Under the pieces are notes generated by a model. That model worked only from the letters and a program-made list of their open reading frames with translations. It was not told the DNA's origin and made no database searches. Shown piece by piece: positions 8,034 through 14,575 of a DNA stretch of 32,805 nucleotides. Origin of the DNA: Candidatus Methanoperedens nitratireducens (lineage in GTDB: Archaea; Halobacteriota; Methanosarcinia; Methanosarcinales; Methanoperedenaceae); NCBI RefSeq assembly GCF_900196725.1, contig NZ_FZMP01000231.1, positions 1 to 32,805 of the forward strand. The letters are read 5' to 3'. Numbering within the stretch: the stretch's first letter is position 1; every line of letters begins with the position of its first letter. The translations under genes and the position numbers were made by a program.

Positions 8034-8357
8034 TTACTGGGTTTCACCCAGCATTTCCTCTAACAGTTCATCTGTACTTAGCAGGTATCTTGCTCTTTCC
8101 ATGTCTATCTCCTCGACCATCTTCCATGAAGGCCAGTCATGGACAAGTACTTCTTTGGGAAAGATCTTCATGAAATCTGGAACCGACCCCAGCGTCCTCT
8201 CTATATCCCCCAGTGTATTTTCATACAACATATCAATCTTGATGTTGGAATAGATATAATCTGCATTTCCTACATCGACTGCGATATCAGCTAATGACTC
8301 TTCATGACCAATTTGCTGGATGATACCCCCAGGTACACTTATTTCTTTAAACTCCAT
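8034..8357 (-). CDS. Unknown protein, first gene of the PHA operon (107 residues)
   Basis: This is a soluble acidic protein starting MEFKEISVPGG, with AAAGGTGA five bases before the ATG. The middle stretch RTLGSVPDFMKIFPKEVLVH and the following HDWPSW loosely resemble the N-terminal helix of AhpD/carboxymuconolactone-decarboxylase-like proteins. The CxxC catalytic pair of that family is absent, so it would be a fragment or an independent small protein. The C-terminus (MERARYLLSTDELLEEML) is helical. As the first gene after the leader with its repeats and hairpin, it may regulate or help PHA metabolism, but no function can be assigned from sequence. Confidence 0.65.
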   Translation of the reverse strand: MEFKEISVPGGIIQQIGHEESLADIAVDVGNADYIYSNIKIDMLYENTLGDIERTLGSVPDFMKIFPKEVLVHDWPSWKMVEEIDMERARYLLSTDELLEEMLGETQ

Positions 8358-8377
8358 TTAATTCACCTTTTATTAGT

Positions 8378-8397
8378 CCCCTGAACTAATTCAGGGG
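8378..8397. promoter_or_regulatory. Hairpin in the PHA operon leader
   Basis: CCCCTGAA (8378-8385) and TTCAGGGG (8390-8397) form a perfect 8-bp stem with a 4-nt loop, 21 nt before the start codon of the first PHA gene and next to its ribosome binding site. It resembles the palindrome at 4188-4226, and both are followed on the plus strand by the same GTCT. Possible roles are an operator for a PHA regulator or an RNA element controlling translation; this is inferred. Confidence 0.65.
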
Positions 8398-8438
8398 TCT
8401 TACTCCCGGACCCAGTAGTTCTGTTGCTGTTACGTTCT

Positions 8439-8523
8439 AATTAATCCAAGCCATTGCGTCCAGCTAATACAAGCCGATACGTTTTAGTTATTACAAGCCA
8501 TCGGGCTCCAATTATTACAACCC
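8439..8523. repeat. Four direct repeats with about 24-bp period in the PHA leader
   Basis: Related 14-mers begin at 8439 (AATTAATCCAAGCC), 8462 (AGCTAATACAAGCC), 8486 (AGTTATTACAAGCC) and 8510 (AATTATTACAACCC), so the period is 23, 24 and 24 bp. On the PHA-coding strand the core reads GGCTTGTAATAA. They lie between a TATA-like element (8566-8575) and the first gene, so they are probably in the transcribed leader. Regular phased repeats of this kind suggest cooperative binding by a DNA or RNA regulator. Confidence 0.7.
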
Positions 8524-8529
8524 CACAAC

Positions 8530-8727
8530 TTACCATCTTGGGCTATACACTAAATAGTTGCTCTCGTATATAAAGTAGCCTTCAATATTAATCATTATAT
8601 TATGATTAATCGTTAAATTTGATTTATTCCTAAACTTTTCAAGATTATTAAAATCATCCCTGTTTGACAGGCTCTGCGTTTTATCTCTTGACATATAGCC
8701 AAGATGCACATCGGAGACCACGATCAT
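8530..8727 (-). pseudogene. Remnant of a calcineurin-like phosphoesterase
   Basis: Reading from the ATG at 8727, the product begins MIVVSDVHLGYMSRDK and continues LSNRDDFNNLEKF. This is the classic N-terminal metal-binding block (D-x-H) and first helix of archaeal metallophosphoesterases. After about 35 residues the similarity stops, and the frame runs on into unrelated AT-rich sequence with a stop at 8530. The GDxx, GNH and GH metal motifs are absent. It is best read as a truncated gene whose body was lost next to the PHA promoter region. The length falls far short of the family's usual 220 or more residues. Confidence 0.6.
8566..8575 (-). promoter_or_regulatory. Probable TATA box of the PHA operon
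   Basis: On the minus strand the sequence TTTATATACG lies upstream of the direct repeats, and transcription would be expected to begin around 8540. That would give a leader of about 180 nt containing the four repeats and the hairpin. No better TATA-like site is evident closer to the first gene. The assignment rests on motif and position only. Confidence 0.4.
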
Positions 8728-8941
8728 ACCCACACAACCACCACTAAGTATTATTATCTTAAAACACAAAAATATATTTTTGCATAAAAATGTAAACTGC
8801 CGTTTTATAACGTACCGGGATAGAGCACTATATCAATTTCAGTAAGTTTATTAAGGATTGATGCCATTAAGAACACAATCCAATACTTGAAAATCTACAG
8901 GGGATGTGGTATTGGTATATAACATATCGGGGCGTGTTGTC

Positions 8942-10360
8942 ATGAGTAAACTCAGAGAGATATTCAGAAAGAGGGGACCAATCAGGAAAGTCGGTGTAGT
9001 AGGGATGGGGTATGCAGGGATTCCCTCTGCTGCTTTATTTGCCGATAAATTCGATTTTGTATGGGGTCTCCAGCAGGACCCGCGGAGTTCCAGGTATAAG
9101 ATAGAGATGCTGAACAAAGGGCAAAGCCCGCTAAAAGGCGAAGAACCCGGACTTGCGGAACTGATACAAAAAGTAAGAACGGAAGGAAAATTTGAATGCA
9201 CATCCGATTTTTCAAAAATAAGGGAAGTAGATGCAGTAACTGTGGCAATCCAGACGCCATTCAAGGACAGTGCAATTCTTGAGCCGGATATCGGCGCGCT
9301 GGAGGAAGGACTTCGGCAGATAGGCAGGAATTTGCGAAGAGGGATGCTGGTCGTACTTGAATCGACGATTACACCGGGGACTACGAAGGGCATGGCAGCC
9401 GGTATTTTACATGATGAATCCGGGCTTGCTCCCGGAAAGGATTTCGCTCTTGCACATGCGCCTGAAAAGGCAATGGCGGGAAGGCTTATACAAACTATAC
9501 AGGAGCATGACAGGATCGTGGGCGGGATAAACAGGGAAAGCACTGAGAGAGCCGTGGAACTCTACGAACCGGTTCTTACGACAGGTAAAATAATAGCTAT
9601 GGACTCAAATGCAGCTGAAGTGACAAAGGTAGCCGGGGATATGTTCCGCGATTTACAAATAGTTGCGGCAAACCAGCTCGCTCTTTACTGTGAAGCTATG
9701 AGGGTCAATGTTTATGATGTAAGTGCCGGAATAAATAACCTGAAATGTGAGGAGACAACACGGGCGGCACTCTATCCCGGCGCGGGAGGGCATTGTTCGA
9801 CCAAAGACGCATATCACCCGGAAAGAGGCAGTATGCCGGCAGAACCAAAGCCTGATAATCCGCTTGATACCGGGTCGCTCTATGTTCTGGCAAGGCGGAT
9901 AAACGATTTCATGCCGGCTCACATGTATAATCTCACCGCAAGCGGTCTTTCAAGGTTGGGTAAAAGGGTTGAATATTCCAGGATTGCCTTACTTGGCTGG
10001 GATTCTATAAATAACCCGGATGATACAATGAGCACGCCTGCTGCACAATATTACAACATGCTAACAAAAAAAGGCGCTAAAGTTACAATCCACGACCCTT
10101 ACGTCTCTGGGTACAACGGAGTTAAAATATCGAAAAACCTGGTAGATTGCCTGAAAGGAGCATCGGCAGTAGCTATCCTTACAGGGCATAGCCAGTACCA
10201 GGCTCTTAAACCCAGAAAGATAAAAAAGCTGACAGGGTTACAGCATCCTGTAATAGTAGATGGAAAGAATGTTATCGACCCTGATGCCTTTATTAACGAA
10301 GGATTTGTTTACCTTGGCATCGGAAGAGGAGATAAAAACCACCATGATATCAGTAATTAA
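8942..10360 (+). CDS. UDP-sugar dehydrogenase (nucleotide-sugar dehydrogenase)
   Basis: It oxidises a nucleotide sugar (UDP-glucose, UDP-N-acetylmannosamine or similar) to the uronic acid with NAD+, for surface glycans or protein glycosylation. The N-terminal Rossmann domain begins VGVVGMGYAGIP. The middle domain holds the catalytic cysteine in GAGGHCSTKD, and the C-terminal nucleotide-binding domain contains LLGWDSINNPDDTMSTP and TIHDPYVSG. From the ATG at 8942 it has 472 residues, within family range. A GTG at 8906 would add twelve residues that precede the Rossmann strand and do not look native. The family's usual PKD reads STKD here, and the cysteine loop is otherwise intact. The neighbours do not form a sugar cluster, so the exact substrate is open; the WecC/VipA-like subgroup is most similar. 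Confidence 0.88.
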   Translation: MSKLREIFRKRGPIRKVGVVGMGYAGIPSAALFADKFDFVWGLQQDPRSSRYKIEMLNKGQSPLKGEEPGLAELIQKVRTEGKFECTSDFSKIREVDAVTVAIQTPFKDSAILEPDIGALEEGLRQIGRNLRRGMLVVLESTITPGTTKGMAAGILHDESGLAPGKDFALAHAPEKAMAGRLIQTIQEHDRIVGGINRESTERAVELYEPVLTTGKIIAMDSNAAEVTKVAGDMFRDLQIVAANQLALYCEAMRVNVYDVSAGINNLKCEETTRAALYPGAGGHCSTKDAYHPERGSMPAEPKPDNPLDTGSLYVLARRINDFMPAHMYNLTASGLSRLGKRVEYSRIALLGWDSINNPDDTMSTPAAQYYNMLTKKGAKVTIHDPYVSGYNGVKISKNLVDCLKGASAVAILTGHSQYQALKPRKIKKLTGLQHPVIVDGKNVIDPDAFINEGFVYLGIGRGDKNHHDISN

Positions 10361-10383
10361 CAACGGCTTCGGTACTTAATTTT

Positions 10384-10755
10384 TTATTTAATGAGGTCCT
10401 TATCGATGTCTGTGACCAGCTTCTTCATTTTATCGTACCATTCATCTATGTTCCCCATGACCATTTCTTTCATCCTGCAGGGGTCAAGCGGGATATATTC
10501 GTAATAGTATCCGCCTGAACTGATCGTCCTTGTCTCGCGATGGACAAGACCGCATCCTATCAGGTTCTGCAGCGACCGGTAAGCTGTGCTGCGCTCCCTG
10601 TTGAGATGCTCACCGAGCGTCTCGGCGGTCATAGGACCTCTTGCTACAAGCATTTTGTAAGCTTCAATATCGATGCCTTTAAGTCCAAGGATACACTGTG
10701 CGATATCTTCGCATTTGAAATCGCCCCGTATCATTTCAGGTATTGATCTTGGCAT
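10384..10755 (-). CDS. TrmB/MarR-like winged-helix regulator
   Basis: This 123-residue protein has a winged helix at about 28-85: KGIDIEAYKMLVARGPMTAE, the recognition segment LNRERSTAYRSLQNLIGCG, then a wing rich in Gly and Tyr (SSGGYYYEYIP). The pattern of an N-terminal helix, a Ser/Thr-rich recognition helix and a short C-terminal helix (WYDKMKKLVTDIDKDL) matches TrmB-type archaeal regulators lacking the sugar-binding domain. The ATG has GAGGTCA five bases upstream. It is transcribed divergently from the ferredoxin gene, and a palindrome (10783-10803) in the shared 90-bp gap is a good candidate for its operator. The effector is unknown. Confidence 0.8.
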   Translation of the reverse strand: MPRSIPEMIRGDFKCEDIAQCILGLKGIDIEAYKMLVARGPMTAETLGEHLNRERSTAYRSLQNLIGCGLVHRETRTISSGGYYYEYIPLDPCRMKEMVMGNIDEWYDKMKKLVTDIDKDLIK

Positions 10756-10782
10756 GATGACCTCATATTTTACAGTCCGGTG

Positions 10783-10803
10783 TTTTGCACATTTTGTACA
10801 AAA
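10783..10803. promoter_or_regulatory. Candidate operator palindrome
   Basis: TTTTGCAC (10783-10790), a 5-bp spacer ATTTT, and GTACAAAA (10796-10803) match as an inverted repeat at 7 of 8 positions. It lies between the divergent regulator and ferredoxin genes, next to the probable TATA element of the ferredoxin gene near 10810-10832. Its position suits autoregulation by the winged-helix protein. Confidence 0.5.
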
Positions 10804-10845
10804 CCTATCATAATATCTATAAACATAAATACCTTATGAGCGGTA

Positions 10846-11022
10846 ATGACCGGCATTATAATTGTACTTGGATGCAGGAAGTGCGGAAAATGCGACAGTG
10901 TATGTAACACCGGAGCCCTGGAACGCATTGACGGCATCGCAAGGATAGCTCTTGAGAAATGCAACCTGTGCATGCGCTGCGTTGTGATTTGCCCGAACAA
11001 GGCTCTTAAGCTTCTCGATTAA
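10846..11022 (+). CDS. Small 2[4Fe-4S] ferredoxin (58 residues)
   Basis: The frame starts MTGIIIVLGCRKCGKCDS and ends ALKLLD. It contains two complete cluster motifs: Cys10, 13, 16 and 20, and Cys39, 42, 45 and 49 followed by Pro50. Each fits C-x2-C-x2-C-x3-C, the signature of two low-potential [4Fe-4S] clusters. It is a soluble electron carrier of normal clostridial-type length. A TATA-like stretch (ATAATATCTATAAACATAAATA) lies upstream and a weak GAGCGGT precedes the ATG. Its partner is unknown. It is transcribed away from the TrmB-like regulator and may be its target. Confidence 0.85.
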   Translation: MTGIIIVLGCRKCGKCDSVCNTGALERIDGIARIALEKCNLCMRCVVICPNKALKLLD

Positions 11023-11094
11023 CAGGTATCACAATAATTTTATATTACCCTGCTACAATTATACGCTTGAACGCTTTAAGCGTGAGGTGAGAAT

Positions 11095-11577
11095 ATGGCT
11101 TTAGAAAATGCAATAGTAGGGATTATTCAATTAGTTATCGCCATTATACTTGCAGTCGTTGCACTGTATATTGGTTTTAATGTACTGGGAAAGATAACTA
11201 AAGGAATAGAGGAAGAAAAGGAAATTGCCAGAGGTAATGTAGCGGTAGGTATTCTCGTTGCATCTGTATTTATTGCAATAGCAATAGTAGTTCAATCAGG
11301 TGTTGCAGGTGTTTCTATAGGGATATCAAGGGCTCTAGCCGGAGATTTATTTGCTCTAATAGCAAGCATCATTCAATTAATACTTGGAATAATACTTGCT
11401 ATAGTCGCGATCTATCTCGCGCTGAATATACTTGATAAGCTGACAAAAGGAATCGATGAGTTCGAAGAACTCAGGAAAGGAAACGTCGCTGTGGCTCTGG
11501 AGATGGCAAGTGTAATAATTGCAGTTGCAATCATCATCCAGTCAGGCGTACTGGGTATAACTGCAGCATTGATCTAG
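11095..11577 (+). CDS. DUF350 family membrane protein with internal duplication
   Basis: This 160-residue integral membrane protein has four predicted helices in two repeats. The first half contains IIQLVIAIILAVVALYIGFNVLGKITKGI, and the second half contains the matching IIQLILGIILAIVAIYLALNILDKLTKGI. Each is followed by a charged ARGNVAVG or RKGNVAVA loop and a second helix ending VVQSGV or IIQSGV. The NVAVA-like pattern is typical of DUF350 (UPF0719). The ATG has GAGGTGA upstream, and a TATA element is near 11036-11046. The molecular role of the family is not known to me. No partner gene adjoins it; the next gene is convergent. Confidence 0.8.
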   Translation: MALENAIVGIIQLVIAIILAVVALYIGFNVLGKITKGIEEEKEIARGNVAVGILVASVFIAIAIVVQSGVAGVSIGISRALAGDLFALIASIIQLILGIILAIVAIYLALNILDKLTKGIDEFEELRKGNVAVALEMASVIIAVAIIIQSGVLGITAALI

Positions 11578-11591
11578 TTATACCTTTTTTT

Positions 11592-12698
11592 TCAGTAATA
11601 TTTGATTTTTACTATATATTTTTCAGCAAGAGCAAGCACCCTGTCAAGCAATCCATTACTTTCCAACAGGACTTTCTGTTCTCCTTCCATCAATTTCTCG
11701 AAAATTTCCTTTCCCACGATATCATCAAATCCTTCTCTGACCCGGATGATAGCCGACCCAGAAGGCACTATCGCATCCTCAAGTATGCAGTCCAGGTCGC
11801 CGTCCGTTATCCCTATAACGGGGATGCCCAGACGCGCCAGTATGTCTGCGGCTATTGCAGTCGTATCGTCGCCCACTGTTATGACAAGGTTTGCTCCTTT
11901 TATAAGCTCAAACGTGGACTCTGCGCAATGGTCTATCATGGCGACTGTTTTACCCGGTGATTGTGACGGCGCTTTTTTGATCCTCGCTCTGTGCCTTGTC
12001 CGCCTGATGTTCCCTGTCTTGACCTTTGCAGTGAACAGGTCGATTTTCCTGTTCCTGAGTTTTTCAATGCCGTGCAGCTTTATGAGCCCTCCCCTGAGTT
12101 CAACGACCCTGCCACCCTTACATACGATCTCGGGTCCCGGTTGTGTGGCTGTCCCCATGATAATCCCGTTGAGGCGTATGTTCTCACCGGGGAATGCCCC
12201 GGCTATCCTGCGGATGATCGTATCACCATCGATTCTTACGTCCGGCGGCAGGGGGCTGCCGGACTCGATGGGAAGGTCGTAGTTATCATGGCATCCCAGA
12301 ATTCCTTTTACGTACTCTGCGCACTTCTTCGCCCCCGGGCTGTAGTAGATTATTTTTCCGCCATGCCCTGGACTTTCAATATGGATAAATGGCGCCGAAT
12401 CTTCAAGTTTTGATGCCACGATACGCCCGAACTGCTTTCCTGTTTCCGGTGTTTTTCCCTGGTTGAGCAATATCGCAAGGTCGATGCTGTCCTTCAGTGC
12501 GTTGATGGTCTCACTCGGTGTGAGCCCCTGTGAGATATCGATCAAATCTTCAAGTCCGGCGTCCAGGACTGCTGTCCGTCCCATCGTCCCGCCTAGCTTT
12601 ACTACGATATCATGCTTCAGCTTGAATATCCCGATTATACGTTGCGCTGAGCCTGCATCGACGATTTCAGGACCGTGGAGTACGATTCCAATGCGCAT
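11592..12698 (-). CDS. DUF2117 family protein of methanogen-type archaea
   Basis: The protein begins MRIGIVLHGPEIVDAGSAQR and has about 368 residues from the ATG at 12698. An upstream ATG at 12710 would add MVLK, but neither start has a strong ribosome binding site. Recognisable features are KLGGTMGRTAVLDAGLED, a Gly-rich stretch around ESPGHGGKIIYYSPGAKKCAEYVKG, and a C-terminal segment (LVITVGDDTTAIAADILARLGIPVIGITDGDLD) that looks like a Rossmann-type nucleotide-binding fold. This is the DUF2117 family, conserved in methanogens and relatives. Its reaction is not known. The gene is convergent with the DUF350 gene, with only 14 bp between stop codons. Confidence 0.78.
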   Translation of the reverse strand: MRIGIVLHGPEIVDAGSAQRIIGIFKLKHDIVVKLGGTMGRTAVLDAGLEDLIDISQGLTPSETINALKDSIDLAILLNQGKTPETGKQFGRIVASKLEDSAPFIHIESPGHGGKIIYYSPGAKKCAEYVKGILGCHDNYDLPIESGSPLPPDVRIDGDTIIRRIAGAFPGENIRLNGIIMGTATQPGPEIVCKGGRVVELRGGLIKLHGIEKLRNRKIDLFTAKVKTGNIRRTRHRARIKKAPSQSPGKTVAMIDHCAESTFELIKGANLVITVGDDTTAIAADILARLGIPVIGITDGDLDCILEDAIVPSGSAIIRVREGFDDIVGKEIFEKLMEGEQKVLLESNGLLDRVLALAEKYIVKIKYY

Positions 12699-12758
12699 TT
12701 TAAGAACCATTGGAGCTTTCAGGATAAAGATTTAAGCATTAAAAAGAATTATGGGAAT

Positions 12759-12914
12759 ATGAAACTGAGAAATATTATTATTGCAATCATTGCTTTGATT
12801 CTTGCTTATATTGTATTCGGGATAATATGGACTCTTGCATTTTTTATTATAAGAATAGCAGTGATTTTAGTAATCGCATATGTAGTGTACTTGGTTTTGA
12901 AAAAATTATTGTAA
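12759..12914 (+). CDS. Small two-helix membrane protein (51 residues)
   Basis: Read from MKLRNIIIAIIALILAY, the product is almost entirely hydrophobic, with two predicted membrane helices and a basic end (YLVLKKLL). GGGA just before the ATG may serve as ribosome binding site. A longer frame from 12675 would add a hydrophilic stretch reading back over the start of the divergent DUF2117 gene, so I reject that start. Function is unknown. Confidence 0.55.
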   Translation: MKLRNIIIAIIALILAYIVFGIIWTLAFFIIRIAVILVIAYVVYLVLKKLL

Positions 12915-12931
12915 TAACAGGCGCGATATGA

Positions 12932-13120
12932 TTAATCCGAGAATCTTCTTTTTAAGAACTGATGCACCACGAAAATAACGATCCAGAAAACAATAGCGCC
13001 CTGCAACGCCCCCAGCCAGTCAAGATTTCTCCTCTCCAGGAGATATTTCAACAATAAGAATGTGGCAAAATACATTACCGATGCAGTCGAAGCTGTGAAG
13101 AAAGGGCTTTTTTTATTCAT
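12932..13120 (-). CDS. Small membrane protein (62 residues), unknown
   Basis: The sequence MNKKSPFFTASTASVMYFA followed by a Leu-rich stretch gives one membrane helix, and GALQGAIVFWIVIFVVHQF a second. The ends are basic (KRRFSD). There is no Shine-Dalgarno sequence, but a TATA-like CTTATAATAG on the minus strand, about 30 bp upstream of the ATG, would fit a leaderless transcript. No family is recognised. It is convergent with the neighbouring small membrane protein. Confidence 0.5.
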   Translation of the reverse strand: MNKKSPFFTASTASVMYFATFLLLKYLLERRNLDWLGALQGAIVFWIVIFVVHQFLKRRFSD

Positions 13121-13178
13121 TTTTTCAGTCCGAATTACATGCTATTAGGCTATTATAAGAAAAATCTTTCCATGAGCC

Positions 13179-13213
13179 GGGCAGGTACAGCATAATCCGA
13201 ATCAAACCTGCCC
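13179..13213. promoter_or_regulatory. Inverted repeat upstream of the cdhD promoter
   Basis: GGGCAGGT (13179-13186) and ACCTGCCC (13206-13213) are perfect 8-bp inverted arms 19 bp apart, just upstream of the TATA-like AAATATATATG (about 13227-13237). The centre-to-centre spacing of about 27 bp does not suit a simple dimer site, but it could be an operator or hairpin controlling the carbon-monoxide dehydrogenase/acetyl-CoA synthase genes. This is inference from position. Confidence 0.45.
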
Positions 13214-13226
13214 CGAGTAAAACTAA

Positions 13227-13237
13227 AAATATATATG
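13227..13237 (+). promoter_or_regulatory. TATA box of cdhDE
   Basis: AAATATATATG preceded by a purine-rich stretch (AAAACTAA) is a textbook archaeal BRE/TATA arrangement. Transcription would start near 13260, leaving a leader of about 25 nt before the cdhD ATG, with AGGTTG as a weak ribosome binding site. Confidence 0.6.
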
Positions 13238-13285
13238 TAGCCAGCCCTATTTTGGACGATTAATAGTGCTGAATAGGTTGTAATA

Positions 13286-14575
13286 ATGACAAAGAAAATT
13301 AAACTCTCTGAACTAGGAAGCCTCTTCGGGGGTCTTGATATTCAGGCTCTTGAGGGAGTGAAGATAGAAGGTGATGTGGAAATCGATCTCGGGCAGCTGG
13401 GGCTTAACCCGCAGATGGCTTATGCTTTGGGACATGAGACCGCCCAGATCGCTTTTCATCTGGCTAACATTTCCCGGATACTGGGTTATCCGGTTGACCA
13501 GATGCTTGGCGGACAGGCTGCGGCTCCAAAGAGATTATCAAAGCTAATTGATTCAAAATTCAGCGTAGGCAAAATGGAAGAATGGAAAACACCGATACAG
13601 GAAGTGGTGCTTGGTGCCACGTCCTCGGATGGCGGCTCTCGCAAGAGCACAGTGACGCTCGGCGGGGAGAACGCGCTTCCTTATTACTTTGATAATCCCA
13701 TGCCTCACCGCAACTACGTAACTATGGATGTTTTCGATATGCCCATTAACATGGCAAAGGCTGTCAAATCCAATTATGAGGATGTCATCAACAGCCCCGC
13801 AGAGTGGGCAAAGAAAGTAGTAAGGGATTTCGGGGCGGATATGGTGACGATACATCTTATCAGCACAGACCCCAACATCAAGGATACTTCGCCTGCCGAT
13901 GCGGCGAAAACCGTAGAAGATGTCCTTCAGGCTGTGGACGTACCGATCGTAATCGGCGGCTCGGGCAATCCCGAAAAAGACCCGGCTGTGCTTGAGAAAG
14001 CTGCCGAGGCAGCCGAAGGTGAGAGGTGCCTCCTGGCTTCAGCGAGCCTGAACCTTGATTATGCCCGGATAGCCGAGGCGGCAAAGAAATATAACCATGT
14101 TGTGCTTTCCTGGACGCAGCTTGAGATCAACGCGCAAAAGGAGCTTAACCGCAAATTAATGAAGCAGTGCGGGGTCGCGCGGGAGAATATACTGATGGAC
14201 CCGACGACAGCCGCGCTCGGGTACGGGCTTGATTATGCTTACACTAACATGGAACGGATAAGGCTTGCAGGTCTAACGGGCGATACCGAACTAAATTTCC
14301 CGATGTCAAGCGGCACTACAAACGCCTGGGGAGCGCGCGAGGCGTGGATGGTATCTTCGCCCCTGAAAGAGGATTCGGACTGGGGACCGCGTGAGTACAG
14401 GGGTCCGATATGGGAAATTATCACAGGACTGACATTATCGCTTGCAGGGAACGATCTTTTTATGATGATGCACCCTGGCGCAGTCAATGTATTGAAAGAG
14501 ATAACACAGACACTTTACGGCTCAAAGGAAACCGAGCCATTGAACATCGATAACTGGGTATCGGCGGTGTTATAA
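13286..14575 (+). CDS. cdhD: Acetyl-CoA decarbonylase/synthase delta subunit (corrinoid protein small subunit)
   Basis: CdhD is the small subunit of the corrinoid iron-sulfur protein, which carries the methyl group between tetrahydromethanopterin (tetrahydrosarcinapterin) and the acetyl-CoA synthase nickel centre. The 429 residues show the family start ([11 protein letters not shown]), [24 protein letters not shown], the TIM-barrel core ([40 protein letters not shown]) and [23 protein letters not shown]. Length is normal. Its stop overlaps the start of cdhE by one base (TAATG), so the two are translationally coupled. The CODH and ACS subunit genes cdhABC are not in the window, which is unusual compared with Methanosarcina, where cdhABCDE is one cluster. 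Confidence 0.95.
   Translation: MTKKIKLSELGSLFGGLDIQALEGVKIEGDVEIDLGQLGLNPQMAYALGHETAQIAFHLANISRILGYPVDQMLGGQAAAPKRLSKLIDSKFSVGKMEEWKTPIQEVVLGATSSDGGSRKSTVTLGGENALPYYFDNPMPHRNYVTMDVFDMPINMAKAVKSNYEDVINSPAEWAKKVVRDFGADMVTIHLISTDPNIKDTSPADAAKTVEDVLQAVDVPIVIGGSGNPEKDPAVLEKAAEAAEGERCLLASASLNLDYARIAEAAKKYNHVVLSWTQLEINAQKELNRKLMKQCGVARENILMDPTTAALGYGLDYAYTNMERIRLAGLTGDTELNFPMSSGTTNAWGAREAWMVSSPLKEDSDWGPREYRGPIWEIITGLTLSLAGNDLFMMMHPGAVNVLKEITQTLYGSKETEPLNIDNWVSAVL

Noticed and set aside
8439-8523. CRISPR array
   Set aside because: The repeats are 14 bp, degenerate, and separated by only 9-10 bp, so there are no true spacers and no cas genes.
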